Below are positions 33,027 to 45,330 of a stretch of DNA of 64,000 nucleotides, in pieces. The notes below the pieces were generated by a model that was given only the letters and a program-made list of their open reading frames with translations, ran no database searches and was not told the DNA's origin. Source of the DNA: Hemerocallis citrina (taxonomy: Eukaryota > Streptophyta > Magnoliopsida > Asparagales > Asphodelaceae); contig CM030367.1 in assembly GCA_017893485.1 (NCBI GenBank), positions 139,380,388 to 139,444,387 on the forward strand, written 5' to 3'. Numbering within the stretch: position 1 is the stretch's first letter; each line of letters starts with the position of its first letter. The translations under genes were made by a program, and so were the position numbers.

Positions 33027-34095
33027 ATTTAGATGTTCGCGTGATGAGGGTCTACGGGCCTATTCACGGAACATGCAGGGTGCATTTGTGTGTTGAGGGT
33101 TGGCAAACCTATTCACAGAATGTACTGGGTGTATCTGCACGTTGAGGGTCATGAAGGCCTATTCGTGGGGTACATGGCATTTAGATGTTCGCGTGATGAG
33201 GGTCTACGGGGCTATTCACGGAACATGTAGGGTGCATTTGTGTGTTGAGGGTCGGCAGACCTATTCACAGAATGTACTGGGTGTATCTGCATGTTGAGGG
33301 TCATGAAGGCCTATTCGTGGGGTACATGGCATTTAGATGTTCACGTGATGAGGGTCTATGGGCCTATTCACGGAACATGCAGGGTGCATTTGTGTGTTGA
33401 GGGTCGGCAGACCTATTCACAGAATGTACTGGGTGTATCTGCACGTTGAGGGTCATGAAGGCCTATTCGTGGGGTACATGGCATTTAGATGTTCGCGTGA
33501 TGAGGGTCTACGGGGCTATTCACGGAACATGTAGGGTGCATTTGTGTGTTGAAGGTCGGCAGACCTATTCACAGAATGTACTGGGTGTATCTGCACGTTG
33601 AGGGTCATGAAGGCCTATTCGTGGGGTACATGGCATTTAGATGTTCACGTGATGAGGGTCTATGGGCCTATTCACGGAACATGCAGGGTGCATTTGTGTG
33701 TTGAGGGTCGGCAGACCTATTCACAGAATGTACTGGGTGTATCTGCACGTTGAGGGTCATGAAAGCCTATTCGTGGGGTACATGGTATTTAGATGTTCGC
33801 GTGTTGAGGGTCTACGGGCCTATTCACGGAACATGCAGGGTGCATTTGTGTGTTGAGGGTCGACAGACCTATTCACAGAATGTACCGGGTGTATCTGCAC
33901 GTTGAGGGTCATGAAGGCCTATTCGTGGGGTACATGGTATTTAGATGTTTGCGTGTTGAGGGTCTACGGGCCTATTCACGGAACATGCAGGGTGCATTTG
34001 TGTGTTGAGGGTCGGCAGACCTATTCACAGAATGTACCGGGTGTATCTGCACGTTGAGGGTCTTGAAGGCCTATTCGTGGGATACATGGCAGGGA
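33027..34095 (+). repeat. 152-bp higher-order tandem array, about 7 units
   Basis: Each 152-bp unit consists of three diverged sub-units of 49-52 bp, all built on TGAGGGTC...CCTATTC...GGTGNAT. The ATTTAGATG marker recurs at 33179, 33331 and 33483. A diverged sub-unit lies beyond the array at about 34140. Confidence 0.9.
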
Positions 34096-34887
34096 GATGA
34101 TTCTCCGGTTGTTGTTTTTGAGCTATTGTACCTGATACTTGCGCGTCAAGGGCTGTGACGCCTATTCGCGGAGTATTCTGAATCTTGTTTCACATCACCG
34201 TAGTAGGATTAGTTGCATAACGAGGGATTATCCCTATGTCGTAGAGATCGTTAAGGCCTTGCACCGGACCTATGTAGAATGGGATGCATAGACTCCGACA
34301 AGTATGCATTAGAGAGTCAGCATATAGAATTGTATTTTCTTGACTTGGTTTTATGCTTGTGTTTCCAGTTTTCCTACACTTGACACTTTGTCTAGCTTCA
34401 CTTGTTGTTCATATTTCATGATGTTTTCATGCTTTACATCTTTGTTATTTCTCATTCATTTATCCTTGTTGTTAATACATGCTGTTGATGACTTTATGTT
34501 TTATGATTTAATTATGTTGTATGTTTTTATGTCACTCACACCATTTATGGCTGACCCCTTTAGTTTTGGGGGTTAGGGATCATCTCTAGCCTCATGTGTT
34601 ACAGGTTGTTGCTTAGAGTTTGGAGGTTGGGATGCTTGAGATAGTTTTGGAGATAAATTGATGGAATAGAGCTTTGTGTAAAATTTTGTAAAAAGAAGTG
34701 TTGTAAAAAAGAATGTTGTAATTCAAGGTGTTTTGTATTCCGCTGTGTGTGTAAATGATTTTTGTAATAAAAGTTTGGAATAAAATTATTCGTGTTTTTG
34801 GGCTATGTGTACTATTACATTGAAGTTGATGCTGGGATTGTGCCACGTATTTTCTAAGATATTACATTAGAAATTCGGGGCGCTACA

Positions 34888-35429
34888 GTTAAGGTCAGTA
34901 AAGTCTATGCAAATCCTCCAGCTCCCGCTCGCCTTTCTGACCATTACGACGTTCGCCAACCACTCGGGGTAGCTAACTTCCTGGATAACCGGGCAGACAA
35001 AAGCTTGTCTACCTCCGCCGTCACAGCCTGCTGCCTCTCCGGGGCAAACTTACGCTGCTTCTGGAAGATCGGCTTTGAGCCAAGGATCACGCTTAGTCTG
35101 TGCATAATCAGGTCTTCGGAGATCCCGGGAATGTCGGAGGGCTTCCAAGCAAAGAGGTTGATATTGCGGCAAATGCAGTCGATCAGGTCGGACATGAGGT
35201 CGGGCGCGAGGGAGCAGCTCACGCGGAACCACTTTGACGTGTCCTCTGTCTCGAATGAGACTTCTTCTAGTTCGTCCGCCGGTTCAGATTCCAGTTGGCC
35301 CCTCTCGGGTTGTAGTTCGACGACGTCCAGGGGAAACACACTGCCCTTGACAGCTGTAATATAGCACGATCGTGCTTCTTCTTGGTTCCCCCAAACGACC
35401 CCGACACCTGAACCGGTGGGGAACTTCAA
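34888..35429 (-). pseudogene. Reverse transcriptase N-part of the Tat element
   Basis: Minus-strand continuation of the pol frame beyond solo LTR 2. It shows the linker after protease, the WKPSDIPGI and KQRKFAPERQQAVTAEVDKL blocks that precede gypsy reverse transcriptase, and then, with a frame change and a stop near 34940, the segment leading to FTDLN at the insertion point. The frame is open only to 34944. Confidence 0.8.
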
Positions 35430-35500
35430 TTTCAGGTGGTAGGCCGAGGGAACAGCTTGGAGGGAGCAGAGCTCCGGTTGACCGAGGATGGCATTGTAGG

Positions 35501-35746
35501 CTACTTGACGTTCACAACCATGAAGTCCATCGATTCGGTCCGTCTGTGACGGGTCGTACCGGCGGTGACATCCAAGGTCATAATCCCCTCTATTGGCACC
35601 GGGATGCCGGAGAACCCGTGTAGGGTGTACCCGGCTGGCTTCAGCTTATCGCGAGTGAGCTTGAGGTTCTCAAACGCTTCCAAGAAAAGGATGTTCATCG
35701 TGCTCCCGTTATCCACGAGGATCTGACGGACCTCGTAGTTCACCAT
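35501..35746 (-). pseudogene. Aspartic protease of the Tat element, fragment
   Basis: It carries ILVDNGSTMNILF, the Tat-type protease active site (D-N-G-S/T). The fragment is about 81 residues, with a stop at 35501 and no open link to the reverse transcriptase frame, so the polyprotein is interrupted. Confidence 0.8.
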
Positions 35747-35862
35747 GACGAGGCTGATGGCGAGCGCATTGTAGTGCGGGAGCCGGACCCCTTCCAGGTC
35801 TTCCCCTGAGAATGAGACAGGGAGCTACTGAACTTGGGGGGAAGGGAGGTTTCGGACGGCAT

Positions 35863-37456
35863 TTATCTCTCAGACGAACGCCTTGCGGGAAGTGCTAGAC
35901 TCCCCCCTCCTACAAGGCCCCCATGGGCGCAATGCAGGATGGCTTGACCTCCGGTCTCTTCAGGCTCGGGGTCCCGCTCGGGACGCTGTTTGGGGGCGCG
36001 AGGAGGAGAAGGCCTCCATTTCTTCGTGTCTCTTCGGTCCCAATCGTCTTCCCAAGTGAATTTCCGGAGATACCCTCGTTGGATGAGGGCCTCAATTTCG
36101 TCCTTCAGGGCCCGACAATAGTCGGTGTCATGCCCGTTGTCCCGATGGAAACAACAATAGAACCGTTGGTCCCTTTTCTTGTTGCTGGTCGGTCGAGGGG
36201 GCATCTGGACGAGGTCCCGGTCCTCAATTGCTAAGAGGATGGCTAACACATTTTGTGTCAGCGGTGTGTACCTCTCGAAGCGCCGAATCGGAGGGACCCT
36301 CTTCATGCCGGTCCCGTCTTTTGGGACCTTCTTGGCTGGTTCCACCTCATCGGCCTTGCGCTTACCCTTCCCTGGGACCTCTTTGGCATCCTCTGGATTT
36401 AGGGCCTCCTCGGCCCGGATGTACTTTTGGACCCGATTGAGCAGATCAGGGAAATCGAGGGGAGTGTCGGACGTTGTTTCGGAACGCTGCCGAGGCGACC
36501 CCGGCGTCGAGAGAGGAGACCGACCTCACCTCTGTGGTGAACCTCCGAACGAACTGCCGAAGTGACTCCCCTTCCTTCTATCGGAGGTCCAGTAGGGATG
36601 CACTCGTCTTCTCGGTTTTCCTGCTGGTCACGAAGTGGGCCAGAAAATTGGCCTCTAGCTGGTCGAACGAGTAGATCGAGCCGGGGACGAGCTTAGAGAA
36701 CCATTCCCGAGCCAGTCCCCGGAGGGTGGCAAGGAAGGCACGGCATAGGAGGGGATCTGAAGCGCTGTGAATCAGCTTGAGGGCCTTGAAACCCTCCATG
36801 TGATCAGCAAGATCACCCTCTCCGTCATAGGTCTCGAACTGGGAAGGTCGGAAGTTCCGGGGTATTTCTGCTTGTAAGATTGTAGCGGAGAAAGAAGGTC
36901 GGGTCGGCTTATGACCCTGAGCTGACCTCGAGCCGCCATCGCCAAAGTGGTCGAGGCGGTTCTCAATTTCTTGTAGGTGTCGCATGACGTCCTCGTCATG
37001 TTCTAGCGGGCCTGTTAGGCCACGAGATGCGCTGGCTCCAGCATCTGACCATGAGTGTGAGCAGTGGAGTGTCTTGTTGACAAGGGTCACTCGGATGACC
37101 TCTAGGATTTTGTTTCAGAAGTCTTGGAACTCATGGTGGGTGACTGGAGCTCATCCGGCCGGGTCGTGTTAGGGTGGAGGCCTCCGGTCGGCGCGACTGA
37201 GCTCCGGCTCCCGCTCTCGAGATGGATGCCTGGGATGGTTCGGGGCCGAGTTGGAAGTGGCCCCTTCCCTGGTTTGAATGGCATGTCGGTTCTGGATGAC
37301 CCGATGCAGATCAGTTGCGACCGAGCGAGAAGCGCCCGGCCCGGGTCCGAGGTTGACCCTCGGATGGTTTGATCCATGAGTGTCGGCGGGGACGTCCTGA
37401 GGAGGAGGGTTCGGACGACGTGCAGAGGTTACAGCTCTTCTGGGCTTGGGTGCCAT
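35863..37456 (-). pseudogene. Gag of the Tat element, broken
   Basis: The likely start is ATG 37456 (MAPKPRRAVTS). Three segments in different frames follow: a Pro/Arg-rich N-terminus to about 37169; a capsid domain at 37090-36578 (AFLATLRGLAREWFSKL, FDQLEANFLAHF); and, after a break near 36570, the C-part to 35863 with the Tat zinc motif CCFHRDNGHDTDYCRALKDE. At least two frameshifts separate them. It lies directly downstream of the primer site. Confidence 0.85.
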
Positions 37457-37519
37457 ATGAGCTCAGATTAAAGGGATGTCGTTAATGGCTGGGATCAGAC
37501 GGAGGTCCGAACCGAGGTT

Positions 37520-37537
37520 TCTCATAGACGGTGCCAA
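37520..37537 (-). other. Primer-binding site of the Tat element
   Basis: The minus strand reads TTGGCACCGTCTATGAGA two bases after the 5' LTR. It resembles the TTGGCGCCGTCTGTGGGA primer motif common in Tat elements. Confidence 0.7.
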
Positions 37538-37539
37538 CC

Positions 37540-37855
37540 TGATGCGGTTTGTTTTTGGGGGTGGCTACACCAAGTGTGAGTTTTCTCAATTTATAAAGTG
37601 GAAGTCGCGGTACTGGCTATACGCCCGACTCTCGGCTGAGGGAACGGCTCGGGAGCTGGCAGGAGTGAGGTGGAGGTCGGATGCTCGGCTCGGATCTGGA
37701 GGCTTAGCTCAGATCTGGAGGCTCGGCTTGGTCTTGTGTACCTGCACTGGGCCTAGGAGCACCAAGGTTGATCCCGGTGGCAGGCCCTCCGACGGTCTAG
37801 TTAGTTAATGAAGAGTAATAGTAGCTAGGGTTTTTAGAAGGGAAAGATTGATTAC
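37540..37855 (-). repeat. 5' LTR of the Tat element, first part
   Basis: It begins TGATGCGG and matches 20633 onward, with a duplicated 20-bp stretch near 37700. It is cut at 37855 by the copia insertion, and its last five bases ATTAC are the insertion's left duplication. The remainder is at 45113-45334. Confidence 0.9.
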
Positions 37856-37892
37856 TGATGGAACTGAGATGATTCCCAGGACTACGGATTGG

Positions 37893-39101
37893 TGTGCGTA
37901 TCGATCGTTAAATATAAACAGATTAAAAATGTGATCTAACCCTATATAGCGGAATCTAGGGTTCACAAATTATACCTGCGGTGAGAAGAAGACGACAGCG
38001 ACCCCAAGATCTTCTGCACGTATTCCTTCCTCGGGTTGGACGTCGTGTGGGCGACGATCTCCCAACCTTTCTTCTCCTTGGCTGACCTCTCTTTCTCTCC
38101 TTACGTGAATCACGAGTTTTGAGAAAAAAATCTTATATTTCAGATTGTGAATGACGGCCAGAGAATAGAGGATATATATAAGGCTACGGCAGGGACCATG
38201 AGGAGAAATTAGGGTTAGGTCTCCTAACGAATCTGGGTATCCCGTGTTCAGCCCAAACACACAACCCAGGCCCATTAACAATGGCTCGGTCCACTAAGGA
38301 GCTATTGTTGTACTACCTTCCTAATCCCAAATTATATTTATGGGCTCCTTTTATTATATGCTCGTTCAACTCCCCATGTTAAGATATCGAATGTTCGTCG
38401 ATCAAATTAAGTTACTGACAACTATATTGATCAACATCTTTTATCCTTAAGTAGTACCACTCAACTTTATTTGTCATGTCGGATGTAATCCACCTGCAGG
38501 GTTTACATGACAATCCTTATGAGCTCCTTAAGGGGACATCATCAACCCGACGTATCGGGACATGGATTCCTTTTACAATCAACAGCCCATCATACATACA
38601 ATGCTATTACCCAATTCATAGAGGTTGTTGATCCATAATGAATCTCACTCTTTTATGAGTCAAAGTAATGCACACTGCATATACATGTCTGTTATTATAT
38701 CTGGATTAAGAGCATAAGCATCCATAATAACAGAGGTGTTTGTTCTCTTTTGTAGTCAGTACAAAGAGAACAACCTCAAGTGGTCCTGTTCAATACACAC
38801 AAAGTGTAATAGTGTAAACCTATAGTCAAGACAGATTAATACCAGATTACACTACAACCTTTCCAATGGATTGTCCAAGTCCGTCTAGGTTGTGAACTAT
38901 TTATATATTCCATAGGGAACTGATAATATGATCTTCTGTGTGTCACCTCACACCATATTATCAACCTTATAGAATATCAGACACTTGCATTAATATTATA
39001 ATAAACACAATATGCAAACATATGCCCATATGATTCTCATTCAAAAAAATAAGGAAATAAAGTTAATACAAAAGTGATGCTTTCAGTATATAACCCTAAC
39101 A
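37893..39101 (-). repeat. 3' LTR of the copia element
   Basis: On the element strand it starts TGTTAGGGTTATATACTG and ends CGCACA. The 37 bp beyond (37856-37892) also end in CA on that strand, so the true LTR end may lie at 37856. Confidence 0.92.
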
Positions 39102-39112
39102 ATCTCCCACTT
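39102..39112 (-). other. Polypurine tract of the copia element
   Basis: The minus strand reads AAGTGGGAGAT immediately before TGTTAGGG, the classic copia plus-strand primer. Confidence 0.85.
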
Positions 39113-39163
39113 ATACTCAAAGCATTGCTTTTCAGTATACTGTTACAAATCTCCCACTTATAC

Positions 39164-40471
39164 TTAAAGCCATGCTGCTACGCATCTGACTCCCATTCCC
39201 TCAACATGACTATCAAAAGCCTTAGCTGGTAAGCTCTTAGTGAAGGGATCAGCTAGGTTGTCTCCTGATGCTATCTTGATCACAGCAACTTTTCCTTTCT
39301 TTACGAAATCTCGTATCAGGTGGTACTTGCGCTTAATGTGTTTACTTACCTTATGGGCTCGTGGTTCCTTCGAATTTGCAACTGCACCACTATTATCACA
39401 ATAAAGTGTAATAGCCTTAGGCAAATTAGGTACCACATCCAAGTCCAATAGGAAGTTTCTGAGCCAAACCGCTTCTTTGGCTGCCTCAGAGGCTGCCACA
39501 TACTCGGCTTCCATGGTAGAATCAGCAATACATTTTTGCTTGATACTCCTCCATATAGTGGCTCCACCTCCCAAAGTAAATACATAACCTGAGGTTGATT
39601 TCCTGGAATCCCTATCTGACTAAAAATCTGAGTCTGTATACCCCAAGGCAACTAAACTATCTGCCTAGTAAACTAGCATGTAATATTTAGTCCTTTTCAG
39701 GTACTTCAAAATATGCTTTACGGCAATCCAGTGCTCTTGTCCTGGGTTAGACTGATATCTGCTAACCATGCCAACGGCAAAGCAGATATCTGGTCTCGTA
39801 CATAGCATTGCATACATTAAGCTTCCTACTGCTGAAGCATAAGGAACTGCTTTCATGTTCTCTATCTCTTTAGGTGTCCTCGGACACTGCTCCTTTGATA
39901 GAGCAATTCCATGCCTAAAAGGTAAGAAACTTTTCTTAGAATTTTGCATGCTAAAACGAGTTAGTATAGTATCGATATAGGAAGCTTGGGACAAGCCTAA
40001 CATCCTTTTCTTGCGATCTCGTAGAACTTTGATCCCAAGGATGTGACCTACTTCTCCCAAGTCCTTCATATCAAACTGTTTGGATAACCATACCCTTACG
40101 TTAGATAATACCTTCACATTGTTTCCAATGAGCAAGATGTCATCCACGTAAAGTACTAGGAATATCACTACGTTTCCGTCACACTTTTTGTATACACACG
40201 ATTCATCTTGACATTGATCAAATCCATAGGATTTTATAACCTGATCAAAACATATGTTCCAAGATCTGGAAGCTTGCTTAAGTCCATAAATGGACTTCTT
40301 GAGCTTACAAATAAGATGCTCTTGGCCCTTTTCAATGAACCCGTCTGGATGCTTCATATAGATGTCTTCCTCAAGACTTCCATTAAGGAAAGCTGTCTTG
40401 ACATCCATTTGCCAAATCTCATAATCAAGATGAGCTGCAATAGATAAAAGAATCCGGATAGACTTAAGCAT
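39164..40471 (-). pseudogene. Copia reverse transcriptase and RNase H, broken
   Basis: The RT part (40471-39665) shows WQMDVKTAFLNG, IYGLKQASRSW and LYVDDILLIGN with the YVDD catalytic pair. RNase H (39651-39164) shows [20 protein letters not shown] and [16 protein letters not shown]. Breaks include a stop at about 39665, a stop/frameshift near 39620, and a frameshift near 40500-40560 upstream. The ATG at 40471 is an internal methionine. Confidence 0.88.
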
Positions 40472-40473
40472 GG

Positions 40474-41943
40474 CTACTGGCGAAAAGGTTTCCTCATAAT
40501 CAATACCCTCTCTTTGAGTAAAACCTTTTGCAACAAACCGAGCTTTAAAGGTTTCAGCCTTACCGTCTGATCCTCTTTTCTCTTATAGACCCACTTGCAT
40601 CCAATGGCTTTTACACCAATAGGTGGTTCTACAAGCTCCCAGACTTGATTAGAATCCATAGATTCTATTTCAGATATCATTGCTTTTTGCCAAGACTCTG
40701 CATCTTTATCTTGGAGTGCTTCATTGTAGGTACAGGGATCATAATCTTGTTCCTCAGGGACAAAGTCTGACGACTCTCCCAAGAACATATATCTATCAGG
40801 TTGTATCACAACCCTCCCACTACGACGAGGCACTATCGGTTGTGGTGCAACATTTGTGACACGTTGTGCAGTTACTGGTGGTACATCCTGCTGTACTGTT
40901 GGTACTAAAGTATTTGGTGTCTCACCTCTCAGTTCTTCTAGAACAACTCTACTTATGGGTTTATGGTTCATCACATAGTCTTCCTCTAAGAATCGAGCAT
41001 TGGTGCTAACAATGACCTTCTGATCCTTAGGACTATAAAATAAACCTCCTTTCATTCCTCTAGGATAGCCTACAAACAAGCGTACTTCTGTATGAGATTC
41101 CAACTTATCGACTTTCCCATTCAGCACGTGTGCTGGACTACCCCAAATCCGAACATGTTTCAGACTAGGCTTACGCCCAGTCCACAGTTCTGTGGGAGTA
41201 ATTGGTACTGACTTAGAAGGAACCAAGTTCAGAATATAAGCTGCAGTTTCTAAGGCATATCCCCAAAACGAATCTGGTAAATCTGAATAACTCATCATTG
41301 ATCTAACCATCTCCATAAGAGTCATATTCCTTCTTTCTGCTACACCATTCTGTTGGGGTGTTCCAGGTGCTGATAATTGGGATGTAATCCCAGCCTCTGA
41401 CAAATAGTCCCTAAACTCCCCAAAGAGATACTCGCCACCACGATCTGAACGTAATGACTTGATACATTTTCCATGACGCTTCTCCGTTTCTGCCTTGTAC
41501 CCTTTGAATTTCTCAAAGCACTCAGACTTACGGCGCATCAAATAAATATATCCATACCTTGAATAATCATCAGTAAATGTGACAAAATATTAAAAGCCAC
41601 CTCTAGCCTGGACAGTCATGGGCCCACACAAACCAGAATGAACCAATTCCAACACATCTTTGGCCCTATACCCCTTTGCCTTGAAAGGCCTTTTGGTCAT
41701 TTTACCTTCCAAGCAGGATTCACAGACTGGTAGTGCCTCCACTTCCAATGAACTCAAAGGTCCATCTTTAACCAGTCTTTGAATCCTTCTTAGGTTAACA
41801 TGCCCCAATCGCAAGTGCCAAAGATATGTTTGGTTCATACAAGAAGGTTCTTTTCTCTTATTTATGTTAGAAGACATATTATTCATTTCCATAAGTTGCA
41901 TTGTGGGCGAAATAGGATTAATGACATATAGATTATCAACCAA
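40474..41943 (-). pseudogene. Copia integrase, broken, catalytic Asp lost
   Basis: The HHCC finger (HLRLGHVNLRRIQRL, CESCLEGKM) lies near 41830-41710. The first catalytic block reads HSGLCGPM instead of HSDxCGPM, an Asp to Gly change at about 41626-41628. A stop follows at about 41590 (GGF, stop). The frame reopens at 41541 with SDRGGEY and NGVAERRN, keeping the second Asp and the Glu. The C-terminal region extends to WKWVYKRK-like sequence near 40590, where a frameshift occurs. Confidence 0.88.
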
Positions 41944-41949
41944 TGCACT

Positions 41950-43136
41950 AGATCAGATAAAATGCTTATTTTTTCTAATAACAATATTGTCATTAAAATA
42001 AACTGAATATCCATCCTTAACTAGCATAGAAACAGAAATTAAATTCCTTCTAAGTGAAGGTGCATAAAGACAATCTCTCAATGTCAAAGACTTATTTCTA
42101 CCAAAAGATAAAATAACATCTCCTATTGCAACGGCCGCTACTCTTGTAGCGTCACCCATAAACAAGCATATCTCTCCATCACTGAGCCGTCTGGTTTCCT
42201 GGAACCCCTGCAATGTATTGCAGACATGATTAGTGGCTCTTGTATCTACACACCAGGTGCCGGTAGATAGCACCGCTAAACATGTTTCAACAACTAGTAA
42301 ATGAGATATACCTTCTTTGTTCTTTTGTTTGAGAAGTGGACAGTCAGTCTTCCAATGTCCTGACCCTTTGCACTTGAAACACTTGCCTTTCGGCTTTTTC
42401 ACAGCGCCTTGAGGTCCCATGCCCTTCTTTGCTGAGTTTACTTGTTTCTGAACTTTCTTCTTCTTACCACCTTTCGGCTTAGAAGTAGAGACCTTTTCAG
42501 TCACATAAACATGGGCATTCTGCTTGAAGAGAGCTTCAGCATCCTGTAGTTCTTTTGCAAGTTCTGACAAAGTATACAACCTTTTGTTCATGTTGTAATT
42601 AAGGCAAAATGAGTCAAAACTTTTAGGCAGAGTCCCGAGAATGATATCGACCTGGGTTTCCCCATCGATTTTAGCACCAAGGATCTCCATCTCATTTAGA
42701 TGACCCATCATCTTGAGAACATGATCCCTTACTGGTGTCCCCTCAGCCATAAATGCATTCATCAAACTCTTCATAGCAAATTGCCTAGCTGCTCTACTCT
42801 GATGTCCGAAGAGTTCCTTAAGGTTGTACATCATATCATAAGCTGTGGTCATGGCCTGATGCTGATGCTGCAGTACATTTGACATAGATGCCAAAATGTC
42901 CGCGCCATCTCATCTGCCTTATTCCACTTCTTATAAGCCTCTTTGACCTCTTCATCAGAGTTAGCATCAAGCTTAGGTGGGCATACTTCATTGAGTACAA
43001 ATTTGTACTCTTCAGCAGTTAAGACAATATCCAAGTTACGTTTCCAGTCAATATAATTAGGGCCAGTAAGTTTGTTTTCTTTAAGAATCACCATAAGTGG
43101 ACTGAAAGAACCCATTTTTGAAATCCTGAGAATCAC
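41950..43136 (-). pseudogene. Copia gag and protease, broken
   Basis: The gag N-part (43136-42849) includes LTGPNYIDWKRNLDIVL; a frameshift near 42895 leads to the second frame (42894-41953) with LKELFGHQSRAARQFAMKSL, the zinc knuckle CFKCKGSGHWKTDC, and the protease site CVDTRATNH, where a functional enzyme has D-S/T-G. The frame stops at TGA 41950-41952. Upstream, 43137-43903 is leader sequence without a gene. Confidence 0.87.
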
Positions 43137-43903
43137 ATTAAAAAAATTATGTAGGGCAAAACTTTTTGAATTAATTAAATATTGATTCCCTCAAAACAAT
43201 AAAAAAAAAATTCACCAACACCTTAAACACCATGAATTTAGCATGCCACGATAGTGTGGACGTATACAAATTCAATATTTGTTCAAGTAGGTTTTTCCTA
43301 TTAATTTTACTATCATGTCAACACAACTTTATGACAAATAAAATTAATCTGTTGGTCTTGCTCTGGTCCTACAAATAATAGCAGTGACTCCGATGGGGAG
43401 GATACCATTATTTGTATCTAAGTGTATACCATTGCTTAATACTAAGTCCATTATCTTGTATTGAGTTCCTTCAGATGGAGAAGTGAACACATACTGGGTA
43501 ACTTTCTACAATTATCCCTAAGGAAGTCTGTACTGGTGATCCATAATTATACTCATCCGATATGGAGGAAAGCACTAAAGCCAACACGCAAGTATAATTA
43601 TATCACCTACAAACCAGCAATGGAGACCGTGGGATTCATGTTAAATGAATTCCCTCTCCCATTTAGTTATTTAACAATGAGGGTTTTTCTACTAGTTAAT
43701 TTATGTCCATGTTGTCCATTATTAATGTGATCCTAGTTTTTCAAAAAAACATCACAAAATAATAAACATGCATAATCAGAACAAGCAATAATGGTAATAA
43801 ATTTGAAAATAAATATCCAACTATTATGGCCATCTTTCCTGATTCTTCCCCGACTGTGCGAAGCCCAAATCTGACCCTGCGCGGAGCTATACGGGGTTCG
43901 ACC
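43137..43903 (-). other. Copia leader without a recognisable primer site
   Basis: 767 bp between the 5' LTR and gag, with no gene. The initiator-Met primer TGGTATCAGAGC is absent next to the LTR; instead the element strand reads GGTCGAACCCCGTATAGC. Confidence 0.6.
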
Positions 43904-45112
43904 TGTGCGTATCGATCGTTAAATATAAACAGATTAAAAATGTGATCTAACCCTATATAGCGGAATCTAGGGTTCACAAATTATACCTGCGGTGAGAAAA
44001 AGACGACAGCGACCCCAAGATCTTCTGCACGTATTCCTTCCTCGGGTTGGACGTCGTGTGGGCGACGATCTCCCAACCTTTCTTCTCCTTGGCTGACCTC
44101 TCTTTCTCTCCTTACGTGAATCACGAGTTTTGAGAAAAAAATCTTATATTTCAGATTGTGAATGACGGCCAGAGAATAGAGGATATATATAAGGCTACGG
44201 TAGGGACCATGAGGAGAAATTAGGGTTAGGTCTCCTAACGAATCTGGGTATCCCGTGTTCAGCCCAAACACACAACCCAGGCCCATTAACAATAGCTCGG
44301 TCCACTAAGGAGCTATTGTTGCACTACCTTCCTAATCCCAAATTATATTTATGGGCTCCTTTTATTATATGCTCGTTCAACTCCCCATGTTAAGATATCG
44401 AATGTCCGTCGATCAAATTAAGTTACTGACAACTATATTGATCAACATCTTTTATCCTTAAGTAGTACCACTCAACTTTATTTGTCATGTCGGATGTAAT
44501 CCACCTGCAGGGTTTACATGACAATCCTTATGAGCTCCTTAAGGGGACATCATCAACCCGACGTATCGGGACATGGATTCCTTTTACAATCAACAGCCCA
44601 TCATACATACAATGCTATTACCCAATTCATAGAGGTTGTTGATCCATAATGAATCTTACTCTTTTATGAGTCAAAGTAATGCACACTGCATATACATGTC
44701 TGTTATTATATCTGGATTAAGAGCATAAGCATCCATAATAACAGAGGTGTTTGTTCTCTTTTGTAGTCAGTACAAAGAGAACAACCTCAAGTGGTCCTGT
44801 TCAATACACACAAAGTGTAATAGTGTAAACCTATAGTCAAGACAGACTAATACCAGATTACACTACAACCTTTCCAATGGATTGTCCAAGTCCGTCTAGG
44901 TTGTGAACTATTTATATATTCCATAGGGAACTGATAATATGATCTTCTGTGTGTCACCTCACACCATATTATCAACCTTATAGAATATCAGACACTGGCA
45001 TTAATATTATAATAAACACAATATGCAAACATATGCCCATATGATTCTCATTCAAAAAAATAAGGAAATAAAGTTAATACAAAATTGATGCTTTCAGTAT
45101 ATAACCCTAACA
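43904..45112 (-). repeat. 5' LTR of the copia element
   Basis: The 1209-bp partner of 37893-39101. Differences seen include GAGAAGAAG against GAGAAAAAG and CACTTGCATT against CACTGGCATT. Confidence 0.92.
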
Positions 45113-45330
45113 ATTACCTGTGAAGGTGGAAGAGGGCCTGGTATTTATAGGCAGTGCAAACTGGTCTGGACCCGTTTGGGCCGGGTCTGGACCCGTTTGC
45201 CCGTGGGCCTGATGTGGCAGAAGCCGATGGGGCTTAGGGCTGATCTGATGATCAGGGGTGAGCAGTTTTTTGAGGGGATCATGTGGCCTAGGAGAGGCCA
45301 CATCATCTGACCCATATCATATCATATCAT

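Larger units (their letters stand above)
30521..34887 (+). mobile_element. Solo LTR 2, 4367 bp, TSD GTTAA
   Basis: It begins TGTAGTACCCCG and ends CGGGGCGCTACA, with GTTAA at 30516-30520 and 34888-34892. It splits the Tat reverse transcriptase precisely: removing it and one GTTAA joins the codons for FTDLN to KACPKDPFP. There is no internal region, so it is a recombined solo LTR, plus orientation, of the same long-LTR gypsy family as solo LTRs 1 and 3. It contains a TATA box, GTCGAC palindromes and a 152-bp array; I see no gene. The stretch 34100-34887 has only incidental frames. Confidence 0.92.
37856..45112 (-). mobile_element. Ty1/copia element, TSD ATTAC, with an abnormal 3' end
   Basis: A 7257-bp insertion flanked by ATTAC (37851-37855 and 45113-45117). 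LTRs of 1209 bp (37893-39101 and 43904-45112) differ at about nine sites by eye, so the insertion is young. Gag, protease, integrase, reverse transcriptase and RNase H occur in copia order on the minus strand, but all are broken. At the left end 37 bp (37856-37892) lie between the LTR and the duplication and have no counterpart beside the other LTR. No usual primer site follows the 5' LTR. Confidence 0.92.

Noticed and set aside
33100..33856. Short plus-strand frames encoding near-identical peptides
   Set aside because: They are translations of the 152-bp array in an LTR and have no independent start context or conservation.
43881..43903. tRNA-like 3' half in the copia leader
   Set aside because: The GGGGTTCGACC phrase resembles a T-loop, but no cloverleaf or acceptor stem can be drawn around it.
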